From the NCBI GenBank assembly GCA_946902875.1, contig OX336355.1:13859347-13923346 (forward strand): a stretch of DNA of 64,000 nt, in the 5' to 3' direction. Shown here piece by piece: positions 23,096 through 34,569 of the stretch. Made by a program: the position numbers and the translations under genes. Below the pieces are notes generated by a model. The model was given only the letters and a program-made list of their open reading frames with translations, was not told where the DNA came from and ran no database searches. This DNA is from Nematopogon swammerdamellus. Its lineage: Eukaryota > Arthropoda > Insecta > Lepidoptera > Adelidae. The stretch's first letter is position 1, and the number at the start of each line of letters is the position of its first letter.

Positions 23096-23515
23096 GGGAT
23101 TAAAACAGCATATTGGCAGCAAGTATTTCACCTAACCTAAGCAACCCCTTATTTGTCTATACCCATACATTTCAACTTTCTGGTGTTAACCTATAAGATT
23201 ATCAGCAAAGGCAGTACGTAAGTGGAGACAATGCGTTGGGCGTGGTTGCGGGGCGGTGGGAAGGGGAAGGGGGGGGGGGGGGGGGGGGGCGACCTCGTAC
23301 GGAGGACACGACAACTCACATTTCGCCGGCTTGATGCTATCGCTTTCAGGGCTGCCAGCTTTTTTTTATCGAAACTGACGCGGTTGACAATATTACAGTT
23401 TTAGGCTGAGGCTGACAATATGTTCACAGTTGTAGGTACTTTTCAATAATAGTGATGTTATTGTACGCGTTATTGTAGTATTTAAATTAATTTTATTTAA
23501 ATTAATTTATGCCTG
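23096..23515. other. Unrecognised sequence with a G-run
   Basis: Contains a run of 21 G at 23269-23289 and a G-rich lead-in from about 23237. A tiny T1 tail remnant (ATCGAAACTGACGCGGTTGA) is at 23369-23388. Confidence 0.5.
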
Positions 23516-23840
23516 TACCGTATTGTATGGTGGGGTCGGTACATAAAAAGAATAGCCCCACACCATCTGTCGTGTGCAAGTCGTAAAAGGCGACTAAGGG
23601 ATAAGGAAGAGTGTCGTGCATAAGGGCGACAGGCTAGCCACCTCTCACCTTGGCACGGTCCTTCCACCGAGTCTTGTAGCAGGTGGGTCTTCGTGCCTTA
23701 CATGCTGCTTGCATAGTTATCTGTGTCCAAAGCTAAATGTGGTGGTCGGTGCTGTCCTGTAATTTACAAGAGTACTGGCAGCATAACACCGACTAATCTG
23801 CTTACCCCGATTGTCGAGATGCAGCGTGTGGTATGTATGT
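23516..23840 (+). mobile_element. H2+T2 element, full length
   Basis: TACCGTATTGTATGGTGGGG start, CGACTAAGGGATAAGG junction, GCTAGCCACCTCTCACC, GTGGTGGTCGGTGC-like middle, end CAGCGTGTGGTATGTATG. An H2+T1 element is inserted exactly at its 3' end. Confidence 0.85.
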
Positions 23841-24162
23841 TTTTTTTTTATGGAAACAGACACGGTTGGCTACATCACCTACAACATCCGTGATGTCAGC
23901 CCATAACACCGGGTGAACTTGGTGCCACGTCAGTGCTTCCCTTCGGTCGTGCCGGCTACACTGAACTGGACGGAAAACACAAACTATTTACATAGCCGTT
24001 TCGACCGACCTTTCATTCAGTGCGGTGGTACCAAGCCGGGCGGGTTAAACCCTACCACCTAGTAATATAAGAAGGGAGTCATATCCCTTAGTCGCCTTTT
24101 ACGACATACACGGGGAGAGATGCAGTGGGGCTATTCTTTTAAAGTACCGGCCCCACACGGTA
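23841..24162 (-). mobile_element. H2+T1 element, full length
   Basis: Poly-T to CCCCACACGGTA. Left flank GTATGT and right flank GTATGTAA suggest a target duplication of about 5-6 bases. Confidence 0.9.
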
Positions 24163-24510
24163 TGTAATATGTACATATATTTTTCCAAATTTTGTATTTT
24201 TTCCTTCACTGAAAACAAGCTAATTATTAGTGACAACCCTAGGCGACTATAGAAGTTGAACGGGCATCCCGGCGAGTACGCAGCACGTGGTCACACGCAG
24301 GCGTGTCGATCATTTAACTATTACATTGCGCTATGTCTACATTAGCTGCGTAGAACCAATGTTTAAAGATCGTTTCACTTGCATATGTTGAGGAAGCTCC
24401 GCCGAGGGGAAAGTTTGTTGATTGTTTAGATTAAATAACGTTAAATAACGTTCGCCGCAACAGTATATCCTATTACTTTAATCCTATTACTTTAAGTGAA
24501 TTCCAAGTCC
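24163..24510. other. Unrecognised sequence
   Basis: No gene or repeat recognised. Confidence 0.4.
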
Positions 24511-24817
24511 TATTCCACCTCCGTACAACGCGCACTGGGCAGGGATTGCATCCCTATACGCTGGACTTACCGCGGATGCGTACCAATCGGTTCTGCAGAT
24601 CCTTTCTCCACAGAACCGGCAAACTCTGGAACGCTCCCCTGCCCACATATTTCCCCCCAAGTATAGTCTCGGGTCCTTCAAGAGAGGCGTGAATGGGCAC
24701 CTGTCAGGCCGGCATGGCATTCGCAGCCCCCGCATGCGGCCGAATGTCCATGGCCGTCGCTAGACACCTTATGGGTGACTCGGCGCCAAACGTCGCGCTT
24801 AGTATAAAAAAAAAAAA
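24511..24817 (+). mobile_element. Type B LINE, 3' end
   Basis: CACCTCCGTACAACGCGCAC to CGCGCTTAGTATAAAA, closely matching 17090-17400. Confidence 0.85.
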
Positions 24818-24837
24818 GTGAGCTAAACTTATATATA

Positions 24838-25275
24838 CAGGGTGTTAAAACGGCGAGTACATTAATTTCGCCAGCGCAATCCTCATGTTTTTCCTAGACA
24901 AAAAAAGCAAATAAAGTTTTTCTCTAAAGTGTCTAGTTTTCGAGATATGAATTTTTGAAATGTATGTTTTCGTCTCGTGTAATTTAACGCGTTGTTGCCG
25001 CTCCGCACCCTCCGCCTGCCGACCTCGAGTCCTCCACTCACAAAGCTAACCCCCGCCCCTCCCGCCAACACCTCCGTCCGAGGCGCTCATGACTCACCCG
25101 CTCTTCCTCCCTCCGCGCCGCCCTGTTGTCATTAGATCATTTTTACACTAAAATAATCAATTAGTTTGTATGAAAACTGTAACTCTTTATTTAAAGGGAA
25201 TTCCGAAAAAAGTGATTTGACTTTTTTGTTACTCTTGATCCTGAAATTTAATGTACTCGCCGTTTTTACATCCTG
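24838..25275. mobile_element. 438-bp terminal-inverted-repeat element
   Basis: The left end CAGGGTGTTAAAACGGCGAG (continuing TACATTAA) and the reverse complement of the right end, CAGGATGTAAAAACGGCGAG (continuing TACATTAA), agree except for a few bases. TATA-type sequence flanks both ends. The centre (24990-25130) is GC-rich. No transposase frame, so it is a MITE-like element; superfamily not assigned. Confidence 0.75.
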
Positions 25276-25400
25276 TATATAATTCGTTTCTCGGAAACGG
25301 CTCTAGCGATTTGGATGAAATTTTGTATTTAGATAAAGTAATTTTTTTCAAGTTTATCTACATAAGTGTAGACGCCGAGCAAAGCTCGGTCGCCCAGGTA
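25276..25400 (+). repeat. Possible transposon end with GAGCAAAGCTC hairpin
   Basis: TCTCGGAAACGGCTCTAGCG, then GCCGAGCAAAGCTCGGTCGC. The small hairpin at the end is of the kind seen at Helitron-like termini. Confidence 0.35.
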
Positions 25401-25496
25401 CTTATGTTTATGTAGCCACTATCATCGTTATTGGTAGTTAAATGTATGAAATTCTCATACAAACAGTGTATGTTATACTAATGACCAAATTAATTA

Positions 25497-25731
25497 CTGG
25501 ATTCTCTAAATCGTTCTTGTGCCGCACTGCAAAGGTGTGGAACGGGCTTCCGGGGAATATCTTTCTCCACTCCTACAATCCACGGATCTGCAAATCGCGG
25601 GTTAATAGCCTTCCCCCAGCGACATTAGTCCACCTCCAAGCCGGACTGGCACCTCCTCGGTGGTGAAATTGGCTGCGCCTGTGGCTTCGACCTCGGGCAC
25701 AGCCACCTAGTTCGGAAGCAATAAAAAAAAA
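25497..25731 (+). mobile_element. Type A LINE 3' end
   Basis: FLCRTAKVWNGLPGNIF frame followed by GCCACCTAGTTCGGAAGCAA and poly-A. Matches 7470-7696. Confidence 0.85.
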
Positions 25732-25785
25732 TATTTGTGACACAACCAGCTTACACATTTTGATTGAAATGCTTTAACCCTTTCA

Positions 25786-25878
25786 AGAGGGACATGAATA
25801 GGGCTATCAGACCGCCATGGAATTCGCAACCCCCGCATACGACCGAATGCCCATGGGCGTCGTTAGACACCTTATTGG
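25786..25878 (+). mobile_element. Type B LINE 3' fragment
   Basis: TTCAAGAGGGACATGAATAG to CGTCGTTAGACACCTTATTG. Confidence 0.7.
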
Positions 25879-26279
25879 TATTGATTAATTAAACATGACC
25901 ATTTAGCGGTCTGTAGCTTTTTAGGTAAACATTTCGTAATCCAACAAGTGATACGTTACAATAAGATAATATAAGCTACAATTTCAATGACTATATAGTA
26001 ATAAAGAAATAAAACTTATGTGCCAGTAAAACAACAAGTTAATCCACTCGCAATTGCATATAATCATTTTATATACTGTTAATTTATGTATATTTAAATG
26101 GTTCGCGACATTCGAACGCACGTCAAGAGTCGTAAATTATGTTTGTTTTCATTGACGACTCCCGCAATATAATCGGATCATTTGTCAAAATATTTCAGGG
26201 TTAAACTCGCCCAAGCTGGCGGCGCCAGCGCGGCGTTCGAAGGCACGACTACTTTTCTTTTCAATAGGTATCTAATATG

Positions 26280-26384
26280 ACATTATGTGGAGATAAACCC
26301 ACATAATGTATGTTTTGTAATATATTTAAATGATATATAAAAATACTAGCTTTTGCCAGCGGCTTCGCTCGCCGTAGACTCGGT
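26280..26384 (-). mobile_element. Helitron-like end, interrupted
   Basis: ACTAGCTTTTGCCAGCGGCT at 26346 is the reverse of the typical GCGGGCAAAAGCTAGT end. The element is cut at 26385 by a SINE. An 11-bp hairpin (ACATTATGTGG) lies just left at 26280-26309. The stretch 25880-26280 is unrecognised. Confidence 0.5.
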
Positions 26385-26652
26385 TTTTTTATGGAAACTG
26401 ACATGGTTGACTATGTCACCTACAACATCCGTGATGTCAGCCCATAACACCGGGTGGACTTGGTGCCACGTCAGTGCTTCCCTTCGGTCGTGCCGGCTAC
26501 ACTGAGCTGGACGGAAAACACAAACTATTTACATAGCCGTTTCGACTGAAGTTTCTTTCAGTGCGGTGGTACCAACCCGGGCGGGTTGAACCCTACCACC
26601 TACCTAGTAAGGTAATAAGGGAAGGGACAGTAGGTTTAATAGCAAATCCGAT
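26385..26652 (-). mobile_element. SINE H1+T1, truncated in the head
   Basis: Full T1, then AAGGGAAGGGACAGTAGG (H1-type junction) and the start of the B-box side. Confidence 0.8.
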
Positions 26653-26689
26653 TTAAACTCAAATATTATAATAAACGATCGCTTCTCTT

Positions 26690-26691
<2 letters not shown>

Positions 26692-26740
<49 letters not shown>

Positions 26741-26754
26741 CTCTCTCTCTCTCC
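26692..26754 (+). repeat. (CT)n microsatellite
   Basis: About 60 bases of CT with two single-base interruptions. A long minus-strand frame across it (REREREREY) is a repeat artefact. Confidence 0.95.
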
Positions 26755-27579
26755 TGTCAATACTATACTTTATTTGATACTGCTTAGCCCTACGGGTATT
26801 TAGCGTGATGGTATATAGCCTATAGTGAGCCTCAAGAACTACTCTTTCCAGTAATGGTGCAAACCTGAAAATCTGTTCAGTGATTCCGAAGTTTATTTCA
26901 AACTTGTATACATACAGACGGGCGTCCCCTTTTATAAGGAGTAGAGATAACGATAGAGGAGAGGAGATAGAGATAGAGATAAAAACCAAAAAAACATTTT
27001 AATAACAAAACATAATATATATATACATAATATTATTTCATTCATAGTATTATTTAAGGTTTTTTTTAAGTTACACTTTTTTTTTATTTAATTTATTTTT
27101 GGGGCTTTTCACAATTACCTGTAATAGTGGACGTAGAAATAATATACGGATGGATATATATGATAGTGGATCACTCTATGAGTATTGATACCGATAACAT
27201 GAAAACTTTCAACAACACACGACGCGTTGATGTCTTATGATCGACTGTGTTTTTCCTAATTTAATTTGTCTGTTATGAGGGCTCCTTAGATAAAACTCGG
27301 AAGTTATAGTGTCACATGGCCACCGGTCTGTCTGTCTGTCTGTCACCACAGTCCTCTAGTTTGTAATATTGCACCGATATAGCTGAAATACACGTGTTTA
27401 TTATACATGTACGTAAGGATTTTAAACAAATGTTTTAGTAATATTATATTCTGTCGTAACTCTATTATTTCAAATCTATTTTCTTAGAAACAAAATATTC
27501 ATTAAAATTTCAATTAACCGATCGCGCGCCGGACGGCCAATATTGGCCCAAAATGGAGTAATTATAATAAAAAAAAAAT
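26755..27579. other. Unrecognised AT-rich stretch
   Basis: Short GTCTGTCTGTCTGTC block at 27327-27342, of the type found in dispersed repeats. No gene. Confidence 0.45.
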
Positions 27580-27915
27580 ATTATGGAACCTGACACGGTT
27601 GGCTACAACACCCGCGACGTCAGCCCATAACACCTTTGTGAACTAGATGCAATTTCAGTGCTTCTCTTTGGTTATTTACATAGCCGTTTCAACCGACCTT
27701 TCATTCAGTGCCGTGGTACCAACCCGGGCGGGTTAAAACCTACCACCTAGTAACGTAAGAAGGGAAGGTACACCTACAGTTTTACGTGGAATCCGAACCA
27801 CGGTCAGCCTCGACCGTTGTCGAGCGGTTGACCCATCCATCCACTGACCGCGCCCAGGTGTGCTTATGATCACGACCGGCAGACGACCGACCGCACCACT
27901 GAGCTACCGAGGCTG
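27580..27915 (-). mobile_element. SINE H1+T1, nearly full
   Basis: T1, core, reverse B box GAATCCGAACC, the AGGTGTGCTTATGATCACGA head variant, and reverse A box ACCACTGAGCTACCGAGGC. Confidence 0.85.
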
Positions 27916-27939
27916 GCCAGTTACTAGTTACTTTTAGAA

Positions 27940-28060
27940 TAGAATAGAATAAAAACTCTTTATTGAACTCAAATTTAAGGAAGAACAGTACACGACAAGA
28001 AACATACAGGAGTGCGCAAAGGCGGACTTATCACTACAAGTGATTTCTCCTAGTCATTTC
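27940..28060 (-). mobile_element. LINE 3' tail with (TTCTA)n
   Basis: TAGAATAGAATAAAAACTCT then TTTATTGAACTC: a retroelement 3' end in reverse, ending in a pentanucleotide repeat instead of poly-A. Confidence 0.45.
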
Positions 28061-28092
28061 ACTCACTTTTATTGATTTATAAGTTTTGCGTA

Positions 28093-28207
28093 ACATTTAG
28101 TCCACCTCCAAGCCGGACTGGCACCTCCTCGGGGGTGATATTGGCTGCGCCTGGGGCTTCGACCTTGGACACAGCCAGCTAGTTCGGAAAAAAAAAAAAA
28201 AAAAAAA
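28093..28207 (+). mobile_element. Type A LINE 3' fragment
   Basis: TTAGTCCACCTCCAAGCCGG to CAGCTAGTTCGG and a run of 22 A. Confidence 0.8.
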
Positions 28208-28527
28208 TTACGACAAAGTTAGCCTTTAAAGAGAGAGTGATCTTTCACAAACTTACCCCTGAAGCAACAACCAAACCACCATATATGCCTCTTTCAATGC
28301 GCCAGAGTCGAAATGTTAGATGTTTTATGCATGCCGTAAGTAACGCAATGCATTCCACTTCGCTTCTTTCTAGAGCAACTTCAATAAAAGTGCACCATAT
28401 TCTAATACTTAGTAGCAGGCTCTACTGTAGGTCGTCTGTCGGCGGTCAGTTCGCTCTGCATCGCCGCGCCGGGCGCATACACGTGTCAGTCTATTGACAA
28501 CAGAGAGTAATGTATAATCACACTCAC
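28208..28527. other. Unrecognised sequence
   Basis: An 86-codon open frame at 28237-28497 has no recognisable motif. I do not call a gene. Confidence 0.4.
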
Positions 28528-28925
28528 AGTTTTTTTTAATGTAATACGGTATGGATGGCTGAGTCGGAGGGGCCAAATCTCATGCTCCGACCAGCCAATA
28601 TCACCTCCGAGAAGGTAGGTGCCATACCGGAGACTACCCTGGATTGGTGGCTATACTGGACTAGAGGAGAACACAGCCGAGGCTGCTATGCGGCCATCTT
28701 ACATCCAGTACGGTGGTGGCAACCCAGTCGGCTATAATTGGAGCCTACCACCTAGTAAGGGGCAAGGGAAGGGACCTACAGTTTTACACCGGTTCCAAAC
28801 GGTGAAGCAGCAAGTAATTTTTTTTGTCAGAAAAACTCATTGGTACACGCCGACCGGATTCGAACCTCGGACCTCTAGCAGCCGTATCTATCCCTTAAGG
28901 TGCGACCGCACTATGTTGAGCAGGA
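28528..28925 (-). mobile_element. H3-type SINE, full length
   Basis: Read on the minus strand: a tRNA-like head with a perfect B box GGTTCGAATCC (about 28866-28856), preceded by TAGATACGGCTGCTAGAGG; then ACTGTAGGTCCCTTCCCTTG and TTACTAGGTGGTAGGC, clearly related to the T1 core of the H1 and H2 elements; then a different 3' end (CATCCATACCGTATTAC) and poly-A. Confidence 0.8.
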
Positions 28926-28930
28926 AGTAG

Positions 28931-29857
28931 GAAGTGCACGCACTGTAGAGGAACGGGGCGACGCAAATCTTTCTTATTAATAGTTTATACTACCACACAT
29001 TGCTTCGAACGATCCTCTGTTGTATCAACAATACTGCAACAATAACTCTGTAATGAATATATCTCAAAGCTGTGCACTAACGCTAGTTATTATAGGTGGC
29101 GAGAACGTTATTATATTAAATTTTCTTGATAGAAAAAAATTGCAAAGTTACCTCTAAACCGTCATTAAAACCGGTATTATTCAATAAAAACATCAAAATA
29201 GATCATACAACTTTGCATAATATAAATTATCTCAATATAGAGCAGTTTTTATAGGTTTTACATTAAAAAAATAGTCTTTTTTCTTAATTCAAAACACGAA
29301 AAAAAAAAAAATTTACAAAATTTTGACTTACAATTACTTAATCGAGCACGACTGTCCCTTTCGTTCTTTCACTGATTCTCTATCGCCCTATCCCGCACAT
29401 TTGCTTGCAGCGCCTCGCCACTTAGTGCGTCTTACCTACACACGATTTCATACAAAAAGTATTTTGAAGCAACGTTACGCATTAAGGCTCGAAATCTCTA
29501 ACATTTATATTACTTTTTAATTTTTACTACTATTTACTCTACTATATATATTTATTATAACGAATCTTTAAATTATAGATATTCAAAGATTATTATTGAA
29601 AATTAAATATCCTATATCTTAATGGAAACTGTGCTGAGAAACCTTAAAATAGTTAGTTAGGGATTAAGTTTTTGGAACATCGTCGAGGAATTTGTGTGCA
29701 TACCAGTCACATCTGCGAAGAAAAACGTAGTGAGGAAACCTACAATGTTAAAGTATTTATTTTTGAATGTTAGTAGAATGTACCCACTTCATATTTCTTC
29801 ATTAGATAGATCTGAAAAATATATATTAAACATTTCAAGTCAACTTCTAGTTTCCCA
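28931..29857. other. AT-rich stretch without recognisable genes
   Basis: Nothing assignable. Open frames here are short and without motifs. Confidence 0.5.
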
Positions 29858-29858
29858 T

Positions 29859-30185
29859 TTTTTTTTTATGGAAACTGACATGGTTGGCTGGCTACATCAC
29901 CTACAACATCCGTGATGTCAACCCATAACACCGGGTGAACTTGGTGCCACGTCAGTGTTTCCCTTCGGTCGTGCCGGCTACACTCAACTGGACGGAAAAC
30001 ACAAACTATTTACATAGCCGTTTCGACCGACCTTTCATTCAGTGCGGTGGTACCAACCCGGGCGGGTTAAACCCTACCACCTAGTAATATAAGAAGGGAG
30101 TCATATCCCTTAGTCGCCTTTTACGACATACACGGGGAGAGATGCAGTGGGGCTATTATTTTAAAGTACCGGCCCCACACGGTAC
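29859..30185 (-). mobile_element. H2+T1 element, full length
   Basis: Poly-T to GGCCCCACACGGTA. CCCAT lies on both sides (29854-29858 and 30186-30190), a target-site duplication. Confidence 0.9.
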
Positions 30186-30429
30186 CCCATGCCAAATACG
30201 ACTTTGGTGATGACAGCATAAGATTCAATATTGAATCGTGCTAGTTGACTGAACGTACGAGATTGCGTCATACCTACTATAGAAGTGCAACTTTTCGAAA
30301 TCTGGAGAGAATACGTCATCGACCCGGTGGCGAAATTCCAAATTCGAATTCTGGTCGGGACGTATCTTTTCTCTTTATTTTCGGCTTTGCATCTATCCAA
30401 TGAAAAAAGCTCAAGTATTTGTTGTCAAT

Positions 30430-30700
30430 TATTGACTAGAAGAAATCGCATTCCGCAATAATCCGCCTTCTAAAAGTGTAACTCGTGTTGTCAGTCGAAC
30501 AGCGTGTATGCACCGCGGCCTGAGTCATCCAACATTGAGTATGCGCTACGTATCTCGTATCTAGTTCACTCTCGCGCACGGCGGCGCGCGGCGCGGCGAC
30601 GCACGCGCAGACTCGACGACACTCGCTCGACCCACGCGGCTCGCGGGACACCTAGCCGAAACGTGCGCGAGTTGTGACGACGGTTTGCGCAAACTGTTGT
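30430..30700. other. CpG-rich block, possible promoter or untranslated exon
   Basis: About 30540-30680 is dense in CG dinucleotides in an AT-rich setting. No TATA box or convincing coding frame is seen; the 71-codon minus frame here is probably chance. Confidence 0.3.
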
Positions 30701-30779
30701 TGTTTGTGTATATCCTTGCTTCTTGAGTATTGCTAAAGTTTCATGCGTCTCAGTTGAGAAAACAAAGTGAAAATGCCTC

Positions 30780-30938
30780 TTTTTTTTATTGAAGGCGCAA
30801 CATGTGGCTCCGAGCCACCCATAAGGTGTCTAACGACGCCCATGAACATTCGGTCATGTGCGGGAGTTGCGAATACCATTCCGGCCTGACAGGTGCCCAT
30901 TCACGCCCTCTTGAAGCACCCGAGACTGTACTTTTTTT
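30780..30938 (-). mobile_element. Type B LINE 3' end
   Basis: Poly-T, then GGCTCCGAGCCACCCATAAG and GCCTGACAGGTGCCCATTC. Confidence 0.8.
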
Positions 30939-30942
30939 TTAA

Positions 30943-31271
30943 TAAATTTTTAATTTTTGTGGAAACTGTCACATTTGGCTACTTCACCTACTACATCCGT
31001 TCCGTTATGTCAGTCCATAACATCTTGGTGAACTAGGTGCCATGTTAATGCTTCCCTTCGAACGTGTCGGCTACCCTGAACTGAACAGCAAACACAAACT
31101 ATTTACATTGATGTTTCGACCGAGTTTTCATTTAGTGCCTACTTCACTTCCACTTACGTCACCTAAAGTTTTACGTGGAATCCCAGCCACGGTCAGCCTC
31201 CAACGGTCGAGCGGTCACCCATCCAAGAACTGACCGCGCCCAGGTGTCTTTATGATCACGAACTACCGAGA
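30943..31271 (-). mobile_element. SINE H1+T1, core deleted
   Basis: T1 tail, then a jump to AAAGTTTTACGTGGAATCCC, the reverse 5S-like GGTCACCCATCCAAGAACTG and part of the head. Inserted beside a type B LINE tail. Confidence 0.75.
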
Positions 31272-32669
31272 ATGAAAATTGTACTTTCCTTTTCATTTTC
31301 TTTTCTTCTTTCTACAGTTGGTTCGCTCTAAGCCTCGGTATTGCAACTTTCGTTAAGGGTCAGAAGGAGCATTATGTTGCATATCACTGACACGATATGT
31401 GTCGCATGACCTTATTCCTAGCCCTAAGTAGGCGTTGAAGTACCGGCCGTAAGACGTGGTTAGAAAACATAATTTTTCAGACCGAACTTACCTCCTTGTC
31501 TGTCTCGATAGCTCAGTAGTGCAAATTTCGCACGAGTGAAGCCATAGACAAAAGTTAGTGCAAATATTATCAACCGGCGCGGCCATCAATCATTCATCAT
31601 CATCATCAATCATCAAACCTTACAATCACACAAACTCCTTTTCTGTTCACGCAGCTCGGCCGCGGAATTTACTACCTCACTCTATGCGGTACTGCGATGC
31701 GCTGCTTCCGTTATTGAAAAATCGCTTTATTTATTTATTTACTTTATTCAGGAAATAGACAGCCTAGCCAAAACAGTATAATATAAAAAAATATCTAAAA
31801 AAATTTTGTACTGTCTCCAGCAGTTAATTAAAAGTTATTTTAAGCCTGTATGGACAAGTATGTATGTATATATTTAGGTAGTATATCTTATATAAACTGT
31901 AATTCATATGTATTCAGGTTTTGATTAACTAGTTCGTAGTTTATGTTATGTTATTTATTATAGTATGTTATATTTATATTAATTATAGTATATTTTACAT
32001 TCCGTCACTCAAGTCTTTTAGTAGCAAAAGCTTACATTTCACAAAATATCTACGACCCCCAAACATCCAAAGATGGACTGGAAGATATCCCTGTGATGTG
32101 TAAGTCCGCCTTTGCCCCTCATGTAAATTTAATATCGAGCTTTGTTTCTGTAAAATGCTTTCGCAGCAATAAAGCGTTTATATCCATCTACATTTTCTTA
32201 ATCTTTCGCAGTTTTACATCACCCCCCCAACTGAGTCGGCCAAACATATTGCAGCTAGAGCTGCGAGAAGTAAAGATGAATCGATCGATTTTGTCTGATT
32301 AATATTCTCTGGCCGAGCTGACGCTCGGTCGCAGTCTGAGGTCGACTGTATGTGCGGTGTCCTGACCCGGCGGCTCATACAAATTGGGTTGTATGCGTTT
32401 ATTGAGCCACTGTGCTTGTAGATACATGCTGTAAGGTTTGTGTTAGCGTAAAGAATGTTAGCCGCATGTGGCCGCATTGACAAATTCAACTTAATAAATG
32501 TTAAAGCGAACAAGCCAACCAAAAATAGTGATTTGGAAAGCTGAAAGTAGACTGTAGGATGATGTGTGGATTTCTGACCTTAGTTCCATAGGTGTAATCC
32601 CGTCAGTATTTCCTGCTTACGGTTTTCGGTGGTATCCAGGGTCGACCCTTTCTTGAATGGAATGTCCTT
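31272..32669. other. Gene-poor stretch
   Basis: A SINE-head-like TCGATAGCTCAGTAGTGC is at 31506-31523, and a retroelement-tail-like TTATTTACTTTATTCAGG at about 31733. Otherwise unrecognised. Confidence 0.45.
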
Positions 32670-33071
32670 TTAACCCATTACCGCCCTCTGTACACGACTG
32701 TGTACAGCAGTTAGTGTGATGATCCGACTTGTCTTGTCGATAGTTATGATGGATGTTATACAATAATTTGAAACTAGATGACCCTAGTGTACTCATAAAT
32801 AGGTTATTTCGTCGGAGTTGCGATGCCATATTGTTGTTTTTTTAATTTCTGTCACGGACTGTGAGCAACAATTTTGATGTTAGTTGTTATGTTTTCGTTT
32901 TTATGGTTTAAAATGTAATATTTGGGTTTATTTTTTATTAGAATGAATAATTGGACTCTATTATATCTTGTGAGACAATAAATAAGATAATTTATTAGAA
33001 AAACAGTGTACTGGACATCATTTTGTTGTTCTGTACACAAGCGTGTACAATGGGCGCTTCTATACATATAT

Positions 33072-33168
33072 ATTTTTTTTATAGAAACTGACACTGTTGG
33101 CTACATCACTTACAACATCCGTGATGTCAGCTCGTAACACCTTGGTGAACTAGATGCCATGCCAGTGA
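33072..33168 (-). mobile_element. T1 tail fragment inside the piggyBac element
   Basis: Poly-T then ATAGAAACTGACACTGTTGG to GAACTAGATGCCATG. It abuts the transposase remnant. Confidence 0.75.
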
Positions 33169-33199
33169 AGATGAATTGGGTGAAGATGAAGATGATCAG

Positions 33200-34131
33200 G
33201 AAGAAAATCTGTACGATTTTGTTATAAAAATTGGGCTGCAACCAATGACGTATAAAGATCAACAAGCTCAGATAGCTACTGCTACACATTTGATGTTTAT
33301 TGTGGCAAGAAGGGTAACAATACAAAATCTGCAGTAGGTCTCGGTGCGAGTGTTGTGAAGTCTTGGCTTGCAAAGATGCCTGTTGTTCCTGAAGATCATG
33401 TTGTGCATTTTGACAACTTTTTTACTAACTTCCAGTTATACCTATATATAGCCTAAGAGACGCAAATCATGCATTTGTGGCGATAGGCATATAGGGCGAC
33501 AGACACAATAAGGAACAACAGGAAAAAGAAATGTTATGAAGAAAGAAGTAGCTAGAGCGGAGTTATGACTACCGATTTGACACCAAAAACGAAATAACGA
33601 TTGTCGCTGGAAGGACAACAGCGTGGTGACATTGGGATCAAATTTTGATAATGTAGATGGCGCAAGGAAACAAAAGAAACTGTGGACGTAAAGAATATTT
33701 ATAAATTACAACAAAGGAATAGGCGGGGTAGACCAGATGAATCAGTCCATCGATCTATACCGTGTGGCTATAAAAGGAAGAAAATGGTGGTGGGTCATAT
33801 CTACTTACTTGGCTAGATATGGCTATTCTAATGCTTGGCGGCTGCACGTTTTACTTAGCAAGACTGATGAAGAGGTGAATTACATGGAACAGGTATCGTT
33901 TAGGTGGACCATCGCACGGGCGTACTTGCGACCACCAAAAACCAAGAGCCGTCGATCCTCGACAGCACAGTTCTTCATGGACCGGAGAGGAAAAACGATG
34001 CCCATAACCCGGAGAGTATTGAAAAGCCGCTGACGTGTGTAATTTATCACAACAGAGGCCGTTGGCGTTGTGAACTATGCATGAAAACGCTATGTGTAAA
34101 GCGACCTTGCCTTGGGCAGTTCCACCATTAA
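33200..34131 (+). pseudogene. piggyBac transposase remnant (DDE_Tnp_1_7 type)
   Basis: One frame from about 33211 gives VRFCYKNWAATND, YTFDVYCGKKGNN, GLGASVVKSWLAKMP and VHFDNFFTNFQLY: the piggyBac core with the conserved DNFFT segment. A later frame (33737-34033) gives GVDQMNQSIDLYRVAIKGRK and WWWVISTYLARYGYSNAWRL, and a third (33904-34131) ends RWRCELCMKTLCVKRPCLGQFHH in two steps, the C-terminal cysteine/histidine zinc-binding domain. An in-frame stop near 33259, loss of the N-terminus and at least two frame breaks show it is dead. It resembles the PGBD3/4-like branch more than the classic cabbage-looper element. Confidence 0.85.
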
Positions 34132-34290
34132 ACCGCCCATTGTACACAGCTGTGTACACCCCCATAACTTGACACATATTTAGATTTTCCTCTGTTTTTC
34201 TTTATAAGTCTTTTATTTCATCCCTTTCAATGTAATAAACAGCAAAGAAACGAAAAAGTTACTTGCTTTTTCATTTTGGGCGTTAATGGG

Positions 34291-34569
34291 TTGTTCTTGC
34301 TCCGATAAAGATGATGAACTTTCTTTTTGTCACCGGTTGGTTGGTCGAACTCGCGTGAGGAGGGTACCGTACCGTTTAGTTTTCCGTGAGAACTTCAAGA
34401 CTTAGGATTTTCCTTTTAGTTTTCCTGCAAGAGAGGCCCTGTATTCCTTATTTGTTTTCTCGAAATTTTAGACTCAGTTTCGGAGATAGTGGGGGGATGG
34501 GGGAGGGAGGATTGTTAATATTTTTTATTAATATTTTTAAATATATTTGTATTCCCTATAACGAAACCT
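34291..34569. other. Unrecognised flank of the piggyBac insertion
   Basis: No gene or repeat recognised. Confidence 0.4.

Larger units (their letters stand above)
32674..34290 (+). mobile_element. piggyBac-family transposon, 1617 bp, inactive
   Basis: Ends are CCCATTACCGCCC (32674-32686, preceded by TTAA at 32670-32673) and GGGCGTTAATGGG (34278-34290, followed by TTGT, probably a mutated TTAA). A sub-terminal motif TGTACAC-n-GTGTACA occurs three times: 32688-32707, 33031-33056 and 34134-34157. The last two also share CGCCCATTGTACAC in inverted orientation and bracket the transposase remnant. A SINE tail is nested at 33072-33168. Confidence 0.85.

Noticed and set aside
26666..26989. 107-codon minus-strand frame
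   Set aside because: Much of it is translated CT microsatellite.
33737..34033. Intact host gene of piggyBac origin
   Set aside because: In-frame stops, frame breaks, a missing N-terminus and transposon ends on both sides point to a dead transposon.
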